Part shown: positions 44,623 to 55,583 of the stretch, one piece after another | How positions within the stretch are numbered: position 1 is the stretch's first letter | Layout of the letters: each line of letters begins with the position of its first letter | Assembly: GCA_964017045.1 (NCBI GenBank) | Contig: OZ024799.1 | Coordinates: 35,159,736-35,223,735 of the forward strand | Length of the DNA: 64,000 nt | Source of the DNA: Omphiscola glabra | Taxonomy: Eukaryota; Mollusca; Gastropoda; Lymnaeidae | Direction: 5' to 3' | Notes under the pieces: model-generated | What the model saw: only the letters and a program-made list of their open reading frames with translations | Databases searched by the model: none | Told to the model about the DNA's origin: nothing | Position numbers and translations under genes: made by a program

Positions 44623-46869
44623 TAATTATACATACACTTTTCTGCTACAGACATCAGCCATACAAATTGCACTTGTTGGATAAGGCCTAATTGAAAACAG
44701 CGTCTCTTACACGTCACTGCTTCTAAATCACAGCGCCGCCTTTGATATATAATCACAAGGTCTCAAAACTTGGTCACGTCACGTGATGTCTCCAATCATG
44801 GGAGATCTTCTTGGTTCCCCATAATATAGTACAACCAATGCTATCTCGTCTGACAAACACGCCTTCAGATCAAAGAATCGAATTATTTACTTTATTTTCC
44901 ATTAATTAAAAAAATAAATACGTTTATTCCCCGCGTTTAGTAGTTGTATGACATTGGCCGACAAATGCTGAAAGTACCTGGCCACCCCGTGCAATGCATT
45001 ACATAATTTGCCACGACACACAATAGCATATTTGAACCATCCAAATAATATCTGTTGAATCCACCCCATGAAATACAATAAAATTCCATAAACTAACACC
45101 CTTAGCTGCCCTTTAAACCACCACACCTGTCGGTCTCATAAACTACCACACCTTGCTGCACCGTTCAATATTACAACTTAACTCCCCCTCTAGTACAATA
45201 CTGTTACACAACGAGTTAATGGTACTCAGTCACATAACTGTATTATTTATTCCTATGCACGGTGGCGTATTGATTTAATCATAGGATGAGAATAAGGAGG
45301 ACTAGTTTGTGGCGAATGAGAATATCATGATTTTACAGAGAGTAAGGCTGGACGCCATTAGAGGGTGCACGTTTTTTGGTCAGAGAGAGAGGGAAGCCAT
45401 ATTTCAATCTGATTGTGATGATCCGAGGCTGGACTTTAGAAAATTCTTCACTCATAGATCCGCACCTGAAAACCCCTTGTAAGATATACCATTCCTCCCC
45501 CTTGTTTTGCCCCACATTATCATAGACATTCACCCCAAAAGCGTGAATTTAGTGTTCATCTCCTATCATTGATGAACCTAGAGAAAATAATACCTCCCCC
45601 CCCCCCCCCGGTATTGCCCTGGAGACAGCAAAGTGGAGTAACGTCCCTTGTTGTTATTGCATTCTTAAACCAAGTAGCTCACGCAAAAGCGTGAATATGG
45701 ATTTTGTACCTCACACCGATAAACTTTGAGGGTAGAAGGTCAAGCCCGCAATAGCAGAAATGAACATCATTGGATGTGAAAGTATACACCATTTAAATCA
45801 TCCAATTGAATCATCACCCAACTCGAATAAATAGCCAGAACAAGCAAGAATATGTCTTTTATGATCTTATCACTTGACTGTGGACGCTGGAAGGGACTAG
45901 ACTTAGACCTTCATTAGCGTGATACATAACTGCAACCCAGGCTATTAGCAAGTATATGACTTTTAAGATCGGATCACTTAACCGTGGACGCTGGCAGTAC
46001 CTAGACTTAGGACTTCATTAGCGTGATCATTAACTGCGACTGCTACCTGGAGTACTACCTGGTTTCTATTGCTGGACCGATTGACCTTGAAGCTGGAACT
46101 AGGGGATTGATCTACATCCTACACCAAACTACCTGACGGCTACTCGGACTTCGAGATCCAGGGACTCTTTCTACCACGATTCGTCGTTTGTGATCCACCG
46201 AGATCGTCGTGGAAAAACATAAACGTTAAGTCCCCAAGGAATAAACATAGTATCTTGAGCATTTATAATGATGATAACGTTAGGGTATCAGTGACAATTG
46301 AAGTACATTGGAATATCTCGTCTAATTATAGGACAATCCTTTTGTGTATATATATTAATTACCAGGAGTATATTAAGGAGAAATTTGTAAATAATCATAA
46401 TCAATAAATCCTTGTATTTATTTCTCCTTTAACTAGTTCGTTTCTGTCTATACTTTATGTACATAGATAGGTGTTATGTCTGTGTGGTGATTGGGCTTAA
46501 GTAAATAATCCCTAGACTGAGTGCCAATAGGATATCTCATACGAAAGATACTCCTCAATACGAAATTATAAGACAGATCACCACCCTGATGTGAATTCAT
46601 GGATAGAATAATATTGAAGTATGTAATATTTCTTATGTTATATTGTAACTACATCTGTTACATGGATTTAACTAATTCAAGAATTATATTTGTATCAAGT
46701 ATGTGAATAAAGAACTGTGTGATATATCGGACCTATTCAATTCTTGAGATGAGTGAATAAAATTAAGGATGACAGAGGTAACAGAAAGAAAGGACCACAG
46801 GCAAACATGAAGTATTATATAACATACTCAATATAGAATGACATTCAGTAATGTTACAAATACCATACC
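44623..46869. other. Intergenic DNA with a degenerate direct repeat
   Basis: About 45855-45945 and 45955-46040 share tggacgctgg and cttcattagcgtgat in the same order. A C-run lies at 45597-45609. Several AATAAA-like sites near 46240-46410 could belong to an unrecognised LTR, but I could not find its ends. No gene. Confidence 0.4.
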
Positions 46870-47095
46870 TTGCCTCCCCTCCCACAAAATATCATACCTT
46901 GTCGCCCATACAATGTCACATTTTTCCGCCCATACAATACCACATCTTGCCGCCCATACAATACCACCTCTTGCCGCCCATACAATACCACATCTTGCCG
47001 CCCATACAATACCACATCTTGCCACCCATACAATATCATACCTTGCCGCCCATACAATACCACATCTTGCCACCCATACAATACCATACCGCTAA
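46870..47095. repeat. 24-bp tandem array, about 9 copies
   Basis: The unit is close to cacatcttgccgcccataca followed by atac. The 24-bp length keeps frames open on both strands; none is called. Confidence 0.92.
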
Positions 47096-49370
47096 TGTAA
47101 TACCATACATTTTCGCCCCATGCCACACCATAACTACCCACACCCCTTAATAAAATCTGTTTTTGGGTTTCCCCACAAAGCATAATCCCTTGTAAAAGTT
47201 CAAGAGCTGTCTCATGGACACTGTGTCAGTTCAGTTACATTCAATCTCTTAGTGTCAATGATTAGCTTAGTTAACCTATATGTCTTATTTCACTGTCTGG
47301 GCTTTATTCAGACCTCAGTGGATTTTATTATGATTTTAAGAAGCCGAGGAGTATTCGAAAGATATGTTGTTAATGACAAAACCATCATTTACCCAAAACA
47401 GCGCCTTGATAAAAACACCAATCACCAAAGTATTGAATGGTTGCTCGATACTTATGCGAGTACGTGTTGGTCATCGATGTAATGTTTTATTGAAATCCTG
47501 AACGAAAAAGTCGTCTGTCAAATTAACTGTATAAAAAGAACATTTGGTTGAGTATTAGGATTATATAGTGTACCTTTATGTCTGTGACACGTCCAATGTT
47601 TGAGCTTCTTTAAGAATCGAGCATCTAAATATTGCATCCTGGGAGATAGAGTTTTTTCAGAAGATTCCACCTCAAAAGTTGTATCCAAACTGATTGACAC
47701 TTTCTTTCTTAAAAAAAATTAATTCCGATGGTTTCTAAAATTCTTTCATTCGTTGTTGTTGTGTTTTTGGTGTGTGGGTGGGGGGTTTAGGAGGGAGGAT
47801 GTAGAGGGCGCCTTTATTGTCATATTTCTTGAAGTTTTAAAGTTCCCATTTGGCGTGTCGTGGGAAAACGCCTGGGTTTTTGTGAGATACTTGCCACGTG
47901 TTCCTGACATCAGAAGCAGATCAAATGCCATCTTAAGCATCAACGGGTTAACACATGAATGGGATCCCCGCAGACAGTGACAGGGGCGTCGTCTTTAGAG
48001 AATGTGAGATAAGATCGTAGTAGTCGCTCAAATTCACACGGTAGTTATGCGGTCTTTGTTATCATTCATTGATCTAAAAACAAACTTGTCATGTTTTCTT
48101 TTTTGTTTTTCTTTTCTGCAAATTTTTATGTGAAACGCGGTGAGCATGGTCCTAGGCTGGGGTACCGCGCTATATAAGACCTCTTTAATAATAATAATAA
48201 TGAACATGAGTTTAAGATATTTATGAACTGGCAACACAAACATAACATCACGTAAAATAACTAATGAATTATGTTATTAAAAGAATATTTTTTTTTTAAA
48301 CTGATAAAATCAATATGAACGACATATTTAACGGCCCTGGATAGCAAGATATTTTTTAAATTTTATTTTTTATGATTAGGCAAATTACATAACAGACACA
48401 GACAATGTTCAAATAAAATTTTCTACCGTCAATTTTTCTTTACATCAGACATGTTCTCAGCTCATGAACTTCTTTTTATTAAAAAAAGTGTTTCAAAAAA
48501 TCACGACACTTCCTTGTTCAAATACAAATTTAAGTGTACGAAGACTTATAATGAACGTTTCTCAGCCATGACAGAGACAACATTACATTTTTTTACAGCT
48601 GAAGAAATTCTACAGACAAGTTAAAAGTATCAATATTTTGTTAAATACTTATTTCCATTAAACACTATGTCTAACATCTTTATCACAGACCTCGTGTGAA
48701 ATTAATTCAGAGTTATCTTCAAAAATTGTATTATAGTTTTCGTTTAATAAAATTTAAGAAAAATCTTCTATTTACCAAAGATTTTGTATACTTTTTATAA
48801 GAAGAAAAAATTGTTAGTTAGATTGACTTAGAGTGAATAAATATTTATGTTAGATCACGACCGTTACTAACCCACGAGTCCGATGGTACAACAGTAATCA
48901 CATCAGTATAATCGGCTTGGACCTCTCAATGTCTATGCCAAAACATTTTTGTTCAGAAAAATCAGGCACAAGGTCAGACCTAGCTTATGACGTCATTGTG
49001 TCCAGGAGACAGGCCAACTCCTCTGGTTGGAAAAAGATCCGATTTCCCCTGACTCGACATGCCAGCAGGGCCGGTCTTAGTAAAAAGAAAATTTGCATTA
49101 CAGAAGTTCTAATTATTTGCGCCCTTTCATATGACAAATTTTAACGTTAATAATAATTGTTAGTAATTAAATATGCACTGCTTGAGAACGCTGAATGTAA
49201 GATTTCTAAAATATCACTGAATATCAGTCATTACTCATTTTCTGCCAACTAAGTATAAGCAATAAAATAGAATTATTATTTAGACATTTAATAGAACTTT
49301 TTTGAAAATTTATCTATTTGATATTAAAATGTGGTTATCCTAACTGTAGCAAGAAAAACTTCTATCTTCC
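47096..49370. other. AT-rich intergenic DNA
   Basis: No supported gene. A hAT-like end (cagggccggtcttag) at 49069 lacks a partner, and (TAA)n lies near 48187. Confidence 0.4.
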
Positions 49371-49576
49371 AGCTGGCAGTTTCTAAGATATTTTTTAATT
49401 TTAAAAATTTGAATGGAAACGAACCAGCATACACTTCAACAAGCAAATTTTTTTCTGGCGTTTTCACGGATGACATCTTCCTGATCTACTCAACTGGAAA
49501 CATCATCAATATAAGGATCAACCATGTCACTGAAGATTTCAACATAACAACAGGTTTCAGGAACTTAAATCAATAG
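49371..49576 (+). CDS. CUB-like domain exon, probable terminal exon or relic
   Basis: It follows an acceptor-like cttctatcttccag ending at 49370. Translation contains IFFNFKNLNGNEPAY, then KFFSG and IYSTGNIINIRINH, then TTGFRNLNQ and a stop at 49574. The order (a beta-strand F-F-L-NG segment, K-F-G, the Y/S-STGN loop, then GF) follows the second half of CUB domains. The usual cysteines are missing (KFFSG in place of KFCG), and the middle segment is short. This points to a divergent or decaying domain. No partner exon is recognisable upstream. Confidence 0.35.
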
Positions 49577-49721
49577 GTTCACTTTTACATTCATGAAGAA
49601 ATTGCATTTTCCTTCCAAAATATCTTAATCATATTGATGTTGTGTAGATTGAACAAACTGGCCCAACAACAATAGTTCTCTTTTTTACGCGCCCCCCTCT
49701 TTCTCGCTCTCCTTCTCTCGT

Positions 49722-49758
49722 TATTTAAAGTGCGAGAGAGTTGCGCAATTCGTCAGCC
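49722..49758 (+). promoter_or_regulatory. Candidate TATA box and initiator
   Basis: TATTTAAA at 49722-49729 and TCAGCC (initiator-like, A at 49755) lie about 33 bp apart, the spacing of a metazoan TATA-Inr core promoter. About 100 bp further is a strong Kozak ATG. This is an inference from spacing only. Confidence 0.35.
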
Positions 49759-49857
49759 TCACTCACTAGCCCTCAGGTCTCTCGATTCAACATACAATTT
49801 TACTCTAATTTAACAAATGTATTTTAAGTGACTAGACGGATAAATCTGGTCAGCACC

Positions 49858-49980
49858 ATGAAATCAACCAGAGAACTCGCATGCATGTGGTGCCTCTTGG
49901 TTATCTTCATGAACTCATTTGCCCAGATCATTAAATGTCACAGACATCTTGGTGACCCTGCCCTCAAGTTATGTCTTAAA
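49858..49980 (+). CDS. Candidate first coding exon of a small secreted peptide
   Basis: The ATG has a very good context (cagcaccATGa). The first 23 residues (MKSTRELACMWCLLVIFMNS followed by FAQ) look like a signal peptide. Then come IIKCHRHLGDPALKLCLK with two cysteines and basic residues. I end the exon at a possible phase-0 donor, AAA/GTACAT. The frame itself stays open to 50118, but beyond 49980 becomes AAC/AAA-rich and unlike coding sequence. No family is recognised; a neuropeptide or other secreted precursor is possible. The start is better supported than the end. Confidence 0.35.
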
Positions 49981-50099
49981 GTACATTTTTCCACACCCTT
50001 TGTACGGTCCTTTTTAAGGACAAACAAAACAAAACAACAAAAACAAACGAAGGATATAAATAATATTTCTATATTTTTTTACAGCCAAGTTTATTTATG

Positions 50100-50620
50100 C
50101 TCTGTAATAGGTAGTTAGTGTTACAGACACGTTGATTTCTGCTCTGTACAAGGTAGTTAGCGGTACAAACACGTTGATTTCTGCTCTGTAAAAGGTAGTT
50201 AGTGTTACAGGCACGTTGATTTCTGCTCTGTACAACTGGTAGTCAGTGTTACAGCCAAATTGATGTCTGATCTGTACACCAGGTAGTGAGTATTACAGAC
50301 AAGTTGATTTCTGCTCTTTACAGGGTACTTAGTGATAAGGACAAGTTGATTTCTGCTCTTTACAGGGTACTTAGTGATAAGGACAAGTTGATTTCTGCTC
50401 TTTACAGGGTACTTAGTGATAAGGACAAGTTGATTTCTGCTCTTTACAGGGTACTTAGTGATAAGGACAAGTTGATTTCTGCTCTTTACAGGGTACTTAG
50501 TGATAAGGACAAGTTGATTTCTGCTCTTTACAGGGTACTTAGTGATAAGGACAAGTTGATTTCTGCTCTTTACAGGGTACTTAGTGATAAGGACAAGTTG
50601 ATTTCTGCTTTGTACACCTT
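50100..50620. repeat. 42-bp tandem array, about 12 copies
   Basis: The unit is agtgataaggacaagttgat plus ttctgctctttacagggtactt; starts at 50331 and 50373 give period 42. The 5' four copies (50100-50280) are diverged (gtgttacagacacgttgatt); the next seven are identical. Open frames on both strands are repeat-derived. Confidence 0.95.
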
Positions 50621-50942
50621 CTATACTGGCCAACCCGATGTTGCTCTGCACATGTCCCAAACGTTTGGTAAATGTCCTCTTCGATATTGTGCTTAGACCG
50701 CGTGGAATACAGATTAGTGGGGGAAAATAGTCTTAAAGAACACTTACAGTTCCCCCCCCCCCCAGTCCCCACCCCATTCCACACACGAACTGTTTTGAAC
50801 TGTGATCTGTGTCATGTCTAGAGCAACGTTTTCCCAAAATGTTAAGATTGGCGGATCGTTGGACACAATTGAAACAACACCAAGGACCGGTGCCATATTT
50901 GATATTTAAAAAAAAAATTAACAATACACACTCATGGGTAAC
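50621..50942. other. Spacer with a poly-C run
   Basis: C-run at 50752-50763. No gene. Confidence 0.5.
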
Positions 50943-51275
50943 CAGACAAAACGACAAGTGACAAAACGACAAGTGACAAAACGACAAGTGACAAAACGAC
51001 AAGGGACAAAACGACAAGTGACAAAACGACAAGTGACAAAACGACAAGTGACAAAACGACACGGTGACAAAACGACAAGATGACAAAACGACAAAGTGAC
51101 AAAACGACAAGTGACAAAACGACAAGGTGACAAAACGACAAGTCTTCAAAGCCAACGCCTCCACCGTCTTTAATGCCTTACATACAATAAAGTAAGGTCA
51201 ACTTTTAAAGATATTTTACACGCCTTATCGTTGGAGAAACACGGTATTCGGTTATCAGACTTGCGCATAATTACA
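50943..51275 (-). mobile_element. Repeat family T, copy 1 (array end plus body, no nested insertion)
   Basis: An array of 15-17-bp units (gacaaaacgacaagt/gacaaaacgacaaggt) spans 50943-51142. A unique body follows, containing cttcaaagccaacgcctcca, ctttaatgccttacatacaa and a decayed ccgtgtttccccaa-like segment. Inverted, this body matches copy 2 at 52545-53047 except that copy 2 has a hAT element inside. It therefore serves as the empty-site version. The second array expected at the other end is absent. Confidence 0.75.
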
Positions 51276-52117
51276 TTAAAATGTAATTAATTACCATTAG
51301 TTAGAATTACATGACCTATTTTTGTAATTATCTACAATTTCCATTACTTCATTCAAAAGTATAATTAATTACCATTACAAATTACTCCACTATTGACCTG
51401 TAATTACAATTATATTTTTTACTTACAACATTTTTATATAGTGAATTTTTGTTAATTTGTTTCATTAACTTAAAATATCAACATTGTTTTACTAAGACAT
51501 ATTTCCTTTTGCAGTGCAGTAACATGCACATTACTTGGAACCAGCTTTTGGATTTTATTGTTATACAAGAAAGTCAGAGAAATTCTTTAAATGATTTTAC
51601 TGTATATCTGAATACACAATCATATTTTGTAGCAGACCCTTACAAATTTCAGTGATTGTCTGTGCGTATGAGCAAGCATAACATAATGTACATTATAATT
51701 TTCAGCTTGCTCATTACTTGGAGACAAAATGTATGTCATATTGGGTCATATATATATGAGTATGTTGTATACCAGGACACTATTCACAAGCATATGATCT
51801 GCTATTCAGTATTTTCACTTTTACTCTGAAAATAAACATTTACCGAGCAATTAAAAAGGTCAATAACATGGAGAGTAATTAATTACAATTACTAAATACA
51901 GTAATTATAAATAAAATTAAAGTTTTTATTAATTATCTCAAAGTTTGTCTGTTATGTTGCATATAAGATTATGATCTCAAAAGGTGTATTACTATCTAAT
52001 TATACTGTACAGGAATCTACAATTACACAGCACTACACAGTTGATCACAAACTCCAGCTTCTAGAGCACATGTGTCAACTCATGGTATTTTTCCTCACGA
52101 ATAACATAGAATTAGGC
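51276..52117. other. AT-rich DNA
   Basis: Rich in taattac/gtaatta motifs at about 51270-51420 and 51875-51930. The 68-residue frame at 51449-51655 has no recognisable domain. Confidence 0.4.
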
Positions 52118-52314
52118 CAGTGGTTCTCAACCTTCCAAATGCCGCGACCCTTTATAACAGTTCCCAATGTTGTGGCGACCCCCAACAACACAATTATTTT
52201 CGTTGCTACTACATAACTGTAGAGTATATGTGTTTTCCGATGGTCTTAGGCAACCCCTGTGAAATGGTCGTTCGACCCCTAAAAGGGTCGCGACCCACAG
52301 GCTGAGAACCACTG
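52118..52314 (+). mobile_element. SPIN-like hAT MITE, copy 3
   Basis: 197 bp starting cagtggttctcaaccttcca and ending gctgagaaccactg, with perfect 8-bp target duplications AATTAGGC at 52110-52117 and 52315-52322. The interior matches copy 2 at the same length. Both ends are well preserved. Confidence 0.94.
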
Positions 52315-52419
52315 AATTAGGCCGACAACTCCCCTAAGAAAGTAACAATATTTCCGCCATCGCTGCAAACATCAAAGATCTTTGATGTGACCGCCGCACG
52401 CGTTCATCGTGTTTGCAAC

Positions 52420-53209
52420 GGAAACCAGACAAAACGACAAGTGACAAAACGACAAGGTGACAAAACGACAAGTGACAAAACGACAAGTGACAAAACGACA
52501 AGTGACAAAACCACAAGGTGACAAAACGACAAGGTTTGGGGTTAGGGTTAATCTGATAAACCAATACCGTGTTTCCCCAATTATAGGGCATGTTAAATAT
52601 CTTTAAAAGTTTACCATACTTTATTGTATGCAAAGCAGTGTCTCCCAACCTTTTTTGTGCCATGCCCCACCTAAGCCTTTCTAAAATTCTTATGCCCCCC
52701 ATGTAACATAAATAATTTTTAATATTCAAAAATACGGTTGTTCACTGAAGAAGCTTTAATGATAGGTTTTAGGAAGAAATTACTAGGAAAATGGTGAGGA
52801 AACATAGCAAGTAAATTTTCAAAACATATATGGAGAACTGACATTCAAGTATGAAATAATTTTAATGAAAGATTTTTCGATATTATTTTAATTATTAGTA
52901 ATAATTTTTAATTAACCTTAGTGAAATGTTTGTGTTTTCAAGTTCTAGATAGCTCATTTTCAAATTGCCCCACTGTGGGGCATGGGCCCCACGTTGGGAA
53001 ACATCGATGTAAGGCATTAAAGACAGTGGAGGCGTTGGCGTTGAAGACTTGTCGTTTTGTCACCTTGTCGTTTTGTCACTTTGTCGTTTTGTCACCTTGT
53101 CGTTTTGTCACCTTGTCGTTTTGTCACCTTGTCGTTTTGTCACTTGTCGTTTTGCCACTTGTCGTTTTGTCCCTTGTCGTTTTGTCACTTGTCGTTTTGT
53201 CATGGAACC
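52420..53209 (+). mobile_element. Repeat family T, copy 2, with tandem-repeat inverted termini
   Basis: Left terminus 52427-52533 is an array of acaaaacgacaagtg units. Right terminus 53049-53202 is the same array in inverted orientation (gtcgttttgtcacttgtc). The body starts tttggggttagggttaatct, continues accgtgtttccccaatt and atgtaaggcattaaag, and ends gcgttgaagactt. Outer flanks ggaaaccag/catggaacca are also roughly inverted. No coding capacity. The unusual trait is that the terminal inverted repeats are themselves minisatellites. Frames such as LVVLSLVVLS come from the array. Confidence 0.7.
52636..53006 (+). mobile_element. hAT-like element nested in family T copy 2
   Basis: 371 bp with ends cagtgtctcccaac and gttgggaaacatcg (inverted). 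Flanks are ATGCAAAG and ATGTAAGG, an 8-bp target duplication with two mismatches. Copy 1 of family T at 51165-51192, inverted, reads attgtatgtaaggcattaaa without any insertion, which proves the insertion point and that ATGTAAGG is the original target. Non-coding interior. Confidence 0.85.
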
Positions 53210-53258
53210 ACATTCATGATATGCGGAGCTGTAATTAAAGGCACGTTGACCATTTATG

Positions 53259-53460
53259 GTCAGGGGACTACCAATTGGGGAAGGCTAGTCTAGAGCTCTG
53301 TTACTGCTGGTCAGGGGACCACCAATTGGGGAAGGCTAGTCTAGAGCTCTGATACTGCTGGTCAGGGGACCACCAATTGGGGAAGGCTGGTCTACAGCTC
53401 AGATACTGCTGGTCAGAACTAGCATTTGTGGAAGGCTGGTCTAGAGCACAGATTCGACGC
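53259..53460. repeat. 51-bp tandem repeat, about 4 copies
   Basis: The unit contains ggtcaggggaccaccaattg and aaggctagtctagagctc. The last copy is diverged. Confidence 0.92.
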
Positions 53461-53925
53461 CAACCTAAAAAAAGATCGGTTTAGACTCCACAGAGGGAGC
53501 GATATGAAATATTTACGCACACTTTATTTACGATAAGACAATATATTTTAACTGACCCAAAATAAATGTAATATTTTTTTATTCATCGTAAATATTTTTT
53601 CGGTCTTGAAAATCTTTGTTTGAGTTTTTCGCTGTTCCTTAAAATTAGTTTGAAGCAAGACTTTCGTCGAATAATTTGGCGTATAAATAACTTCCTGAGT
53701 TCCTGAGTGTGAGTTGTCATTTTGAACAGAGTCTTGGCTTTCTATTTGAACGGAGTTCACGGTTTTTTTCCAAGGTCATGGACACACCTTACGTCTGTTG
53801 GCGCTTTCTCTTTGGATGGTTGTCATGTGCCAGAAAAGATAATGGAATGAGAACATAATGAATTGGAAGATGACAGCTAAGTTTATCTGTCAACCTTGCA
53901 TGTCTCAAGACGCTGACGCTGAGGA
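53461..53925. other. Intergenic DNA
   Basis: No supported gene. Confidence 0.4.
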
Positions 53926-53929
53926 CCAG

Positions 53930-54042
53930 GGCCGAGCGAAGGGCCGAATGAAGGGCCGAATGAAGGGCCAAGAGAAGGGCCAAGAGAAGGGCCGAGTGAA
54001 GGGCCGAGTGCAGGGCCGAGTGAAGGGCCGAGTGAAGGGGGT
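53930..54042. repeat. 12-bp tandem repeat, about 9 copies
   Basis: The unit is gggccgagtgaa, with gggccaagagaa and gggccgaatgaa variants. Both strands stay open as four-residue repeats. Confidence 0.92.
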
Positions 54043-54937
54043 GGAAATGGGCTCTCTGCAAGAGCTCCGATTAAAAGGTTCTTATAATTGAGATACAATT
54101 GAATGCAGCAGATGAATGACATCGCGTAATAGACACATCAGAACAATATTATTTCTGAAAACACACAGTTAAACAAACAAAGATAATGAAAACTGTCAGA
54201 ATGTGAAAAGAAATTTCTATACAACAATTTCTAGATAATATTTTCAAGGCATGTTTAAATTTTATCTTTAAAATAACGTATTAGTATTATTCAAGTCATC
54301 GAAGTTACTGAAGAAAATGCAATTATGCATTGATAGAGAAACAATAGAACATCAAAATAACTTAGCAAAAAATAAAATATAAATTTTGAATCATTTATGC
54401 TCACAATCAAAATAAACTACTTTGTTTTAAATAATATCCATTGGAAATGTTTATTAAAGAACATTTCAAGTGGATTAAATTTGTTTAGGCTCTCTTCTCT
54501 ATGCGTTAAATTTTAATACGGCATTTCACGTAAGTATCCATTGGATCTCCCTTCGTTATACGTCATAGGCAAGTGTAACGGGTACGAACCATTCTAAATA
54601 GATTCAAGTGTCTTTGACCAGGCCATAGGCGCAGTTACATCCATCAGTTTTGTGCAAGGAAATATCTCTTACGGGCATCGTAAAAAGATAATGATATCCT
54701 TAAGATTAAAGAAAAAAAGGCGTATAGAAAAACATTTCTCGCTCAACAGCCTGGTCAATCCCAAGAGGGTGGGGTCTTGAAGCTCGATACCCCATTCCCC
54801 CCCCCCCCCTTTTAACAGTAAAACAGTAAGTACAACTGGGGGATGATTGAACTGATTCAGAAAACCGAAGTTTGTCGACTTCTCTCAGCGAGGAGAGCCT
54901 TCAAGTCTTCTGCGATATCCACACCACACAGTACAGA
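54043..54937. other. AT-rich DNA with a C-run
   Basis: C-run at about 54797-54809. No gene. Confidence 0.4.
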
Positions 54938-55078
54938 AGTTTGTTGATCTCCTGTATGTTGAGAAATGAGTTGCAGTGATCTCCTGTATGTTAAAATGAG
55001 TTGCAGTGATCTCCTGTATGTTGAAATGAGTTGCAGTGATCTCCTGTAAGTTGAAATGAGTTGCAGTGATCTCCTGTA
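54938..55078. repeat. 30-bp tandem repeat, about 5 copies
   Basis: The unit contains gagttgcagtgatctcctgt and gttgaaat. Confidence 0.92.
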
Positions 55079-55163
55079 AATAGCTACAGATAAAATGATT
55101 TTAGGTTTATTTCTTAAAAATATGTTATATTTGTTCCATCCTTGACACGCGAAGATGACAAAG

Positions 55164-55308
55164 GTTTCGACTTGAGTAGTAGCCTTGACTCGAGTAGTAG
55201 CCTTGACTCGAGTAGTAGCCTTGACTCGAGAAGTAGCCTTGACTCGAGTAGTAGCCTTGACTCGAGTAGTAGCCTTGACTTGAGTAGTAGCCTTGACTGA
55301 ATTTCTTA
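55164..55308. repeat. 18-bp tandem repeat, 8 copies
   Basis: The unit is agtagtagccttgactcg. Confidence 0.93.
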
Positions 55309-55583
55309 CATATGATTCCATCCAATAGTCATGAGAAAATATATTCGATAGGCATAAGATAATACATATAATAGTCATGAGAACGCATACAATAGTTATG
55401 AAATAATACATACAACATTCATGAGGTAATGCATACAATATTCATGAGATAATACATGCAAAAATTGACCCCATTCCAAAATAGAAGAAAAAAAAAATTC
55501 GTAAATGGTATATGGGAAAAAAAAAATTCGTCATCTATGGAGTTATGTGGACAGCCCTTAATTGTCCAGTCCGCAACTGCAAC

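Noticed and set aside
45200..46790. LTR or gene region with several AATAAA sites
   Set aside because: No TG...CA boundaries, target duplication or coding sequence could be established.
50205..50696. 136 and 151 aa repetitive proteins (SDKDKLISALYRVL / KSRNQLVLITKYPV)
   Set aside because: Complementary frames of a 42-bp array; both cannot be genes and neither has other support.
50733..51164. Hydrophobic LVVLS/CRFVT frames that look like membrane repeats
   Set aside because: Generated by the 15-17-bp units of family T.
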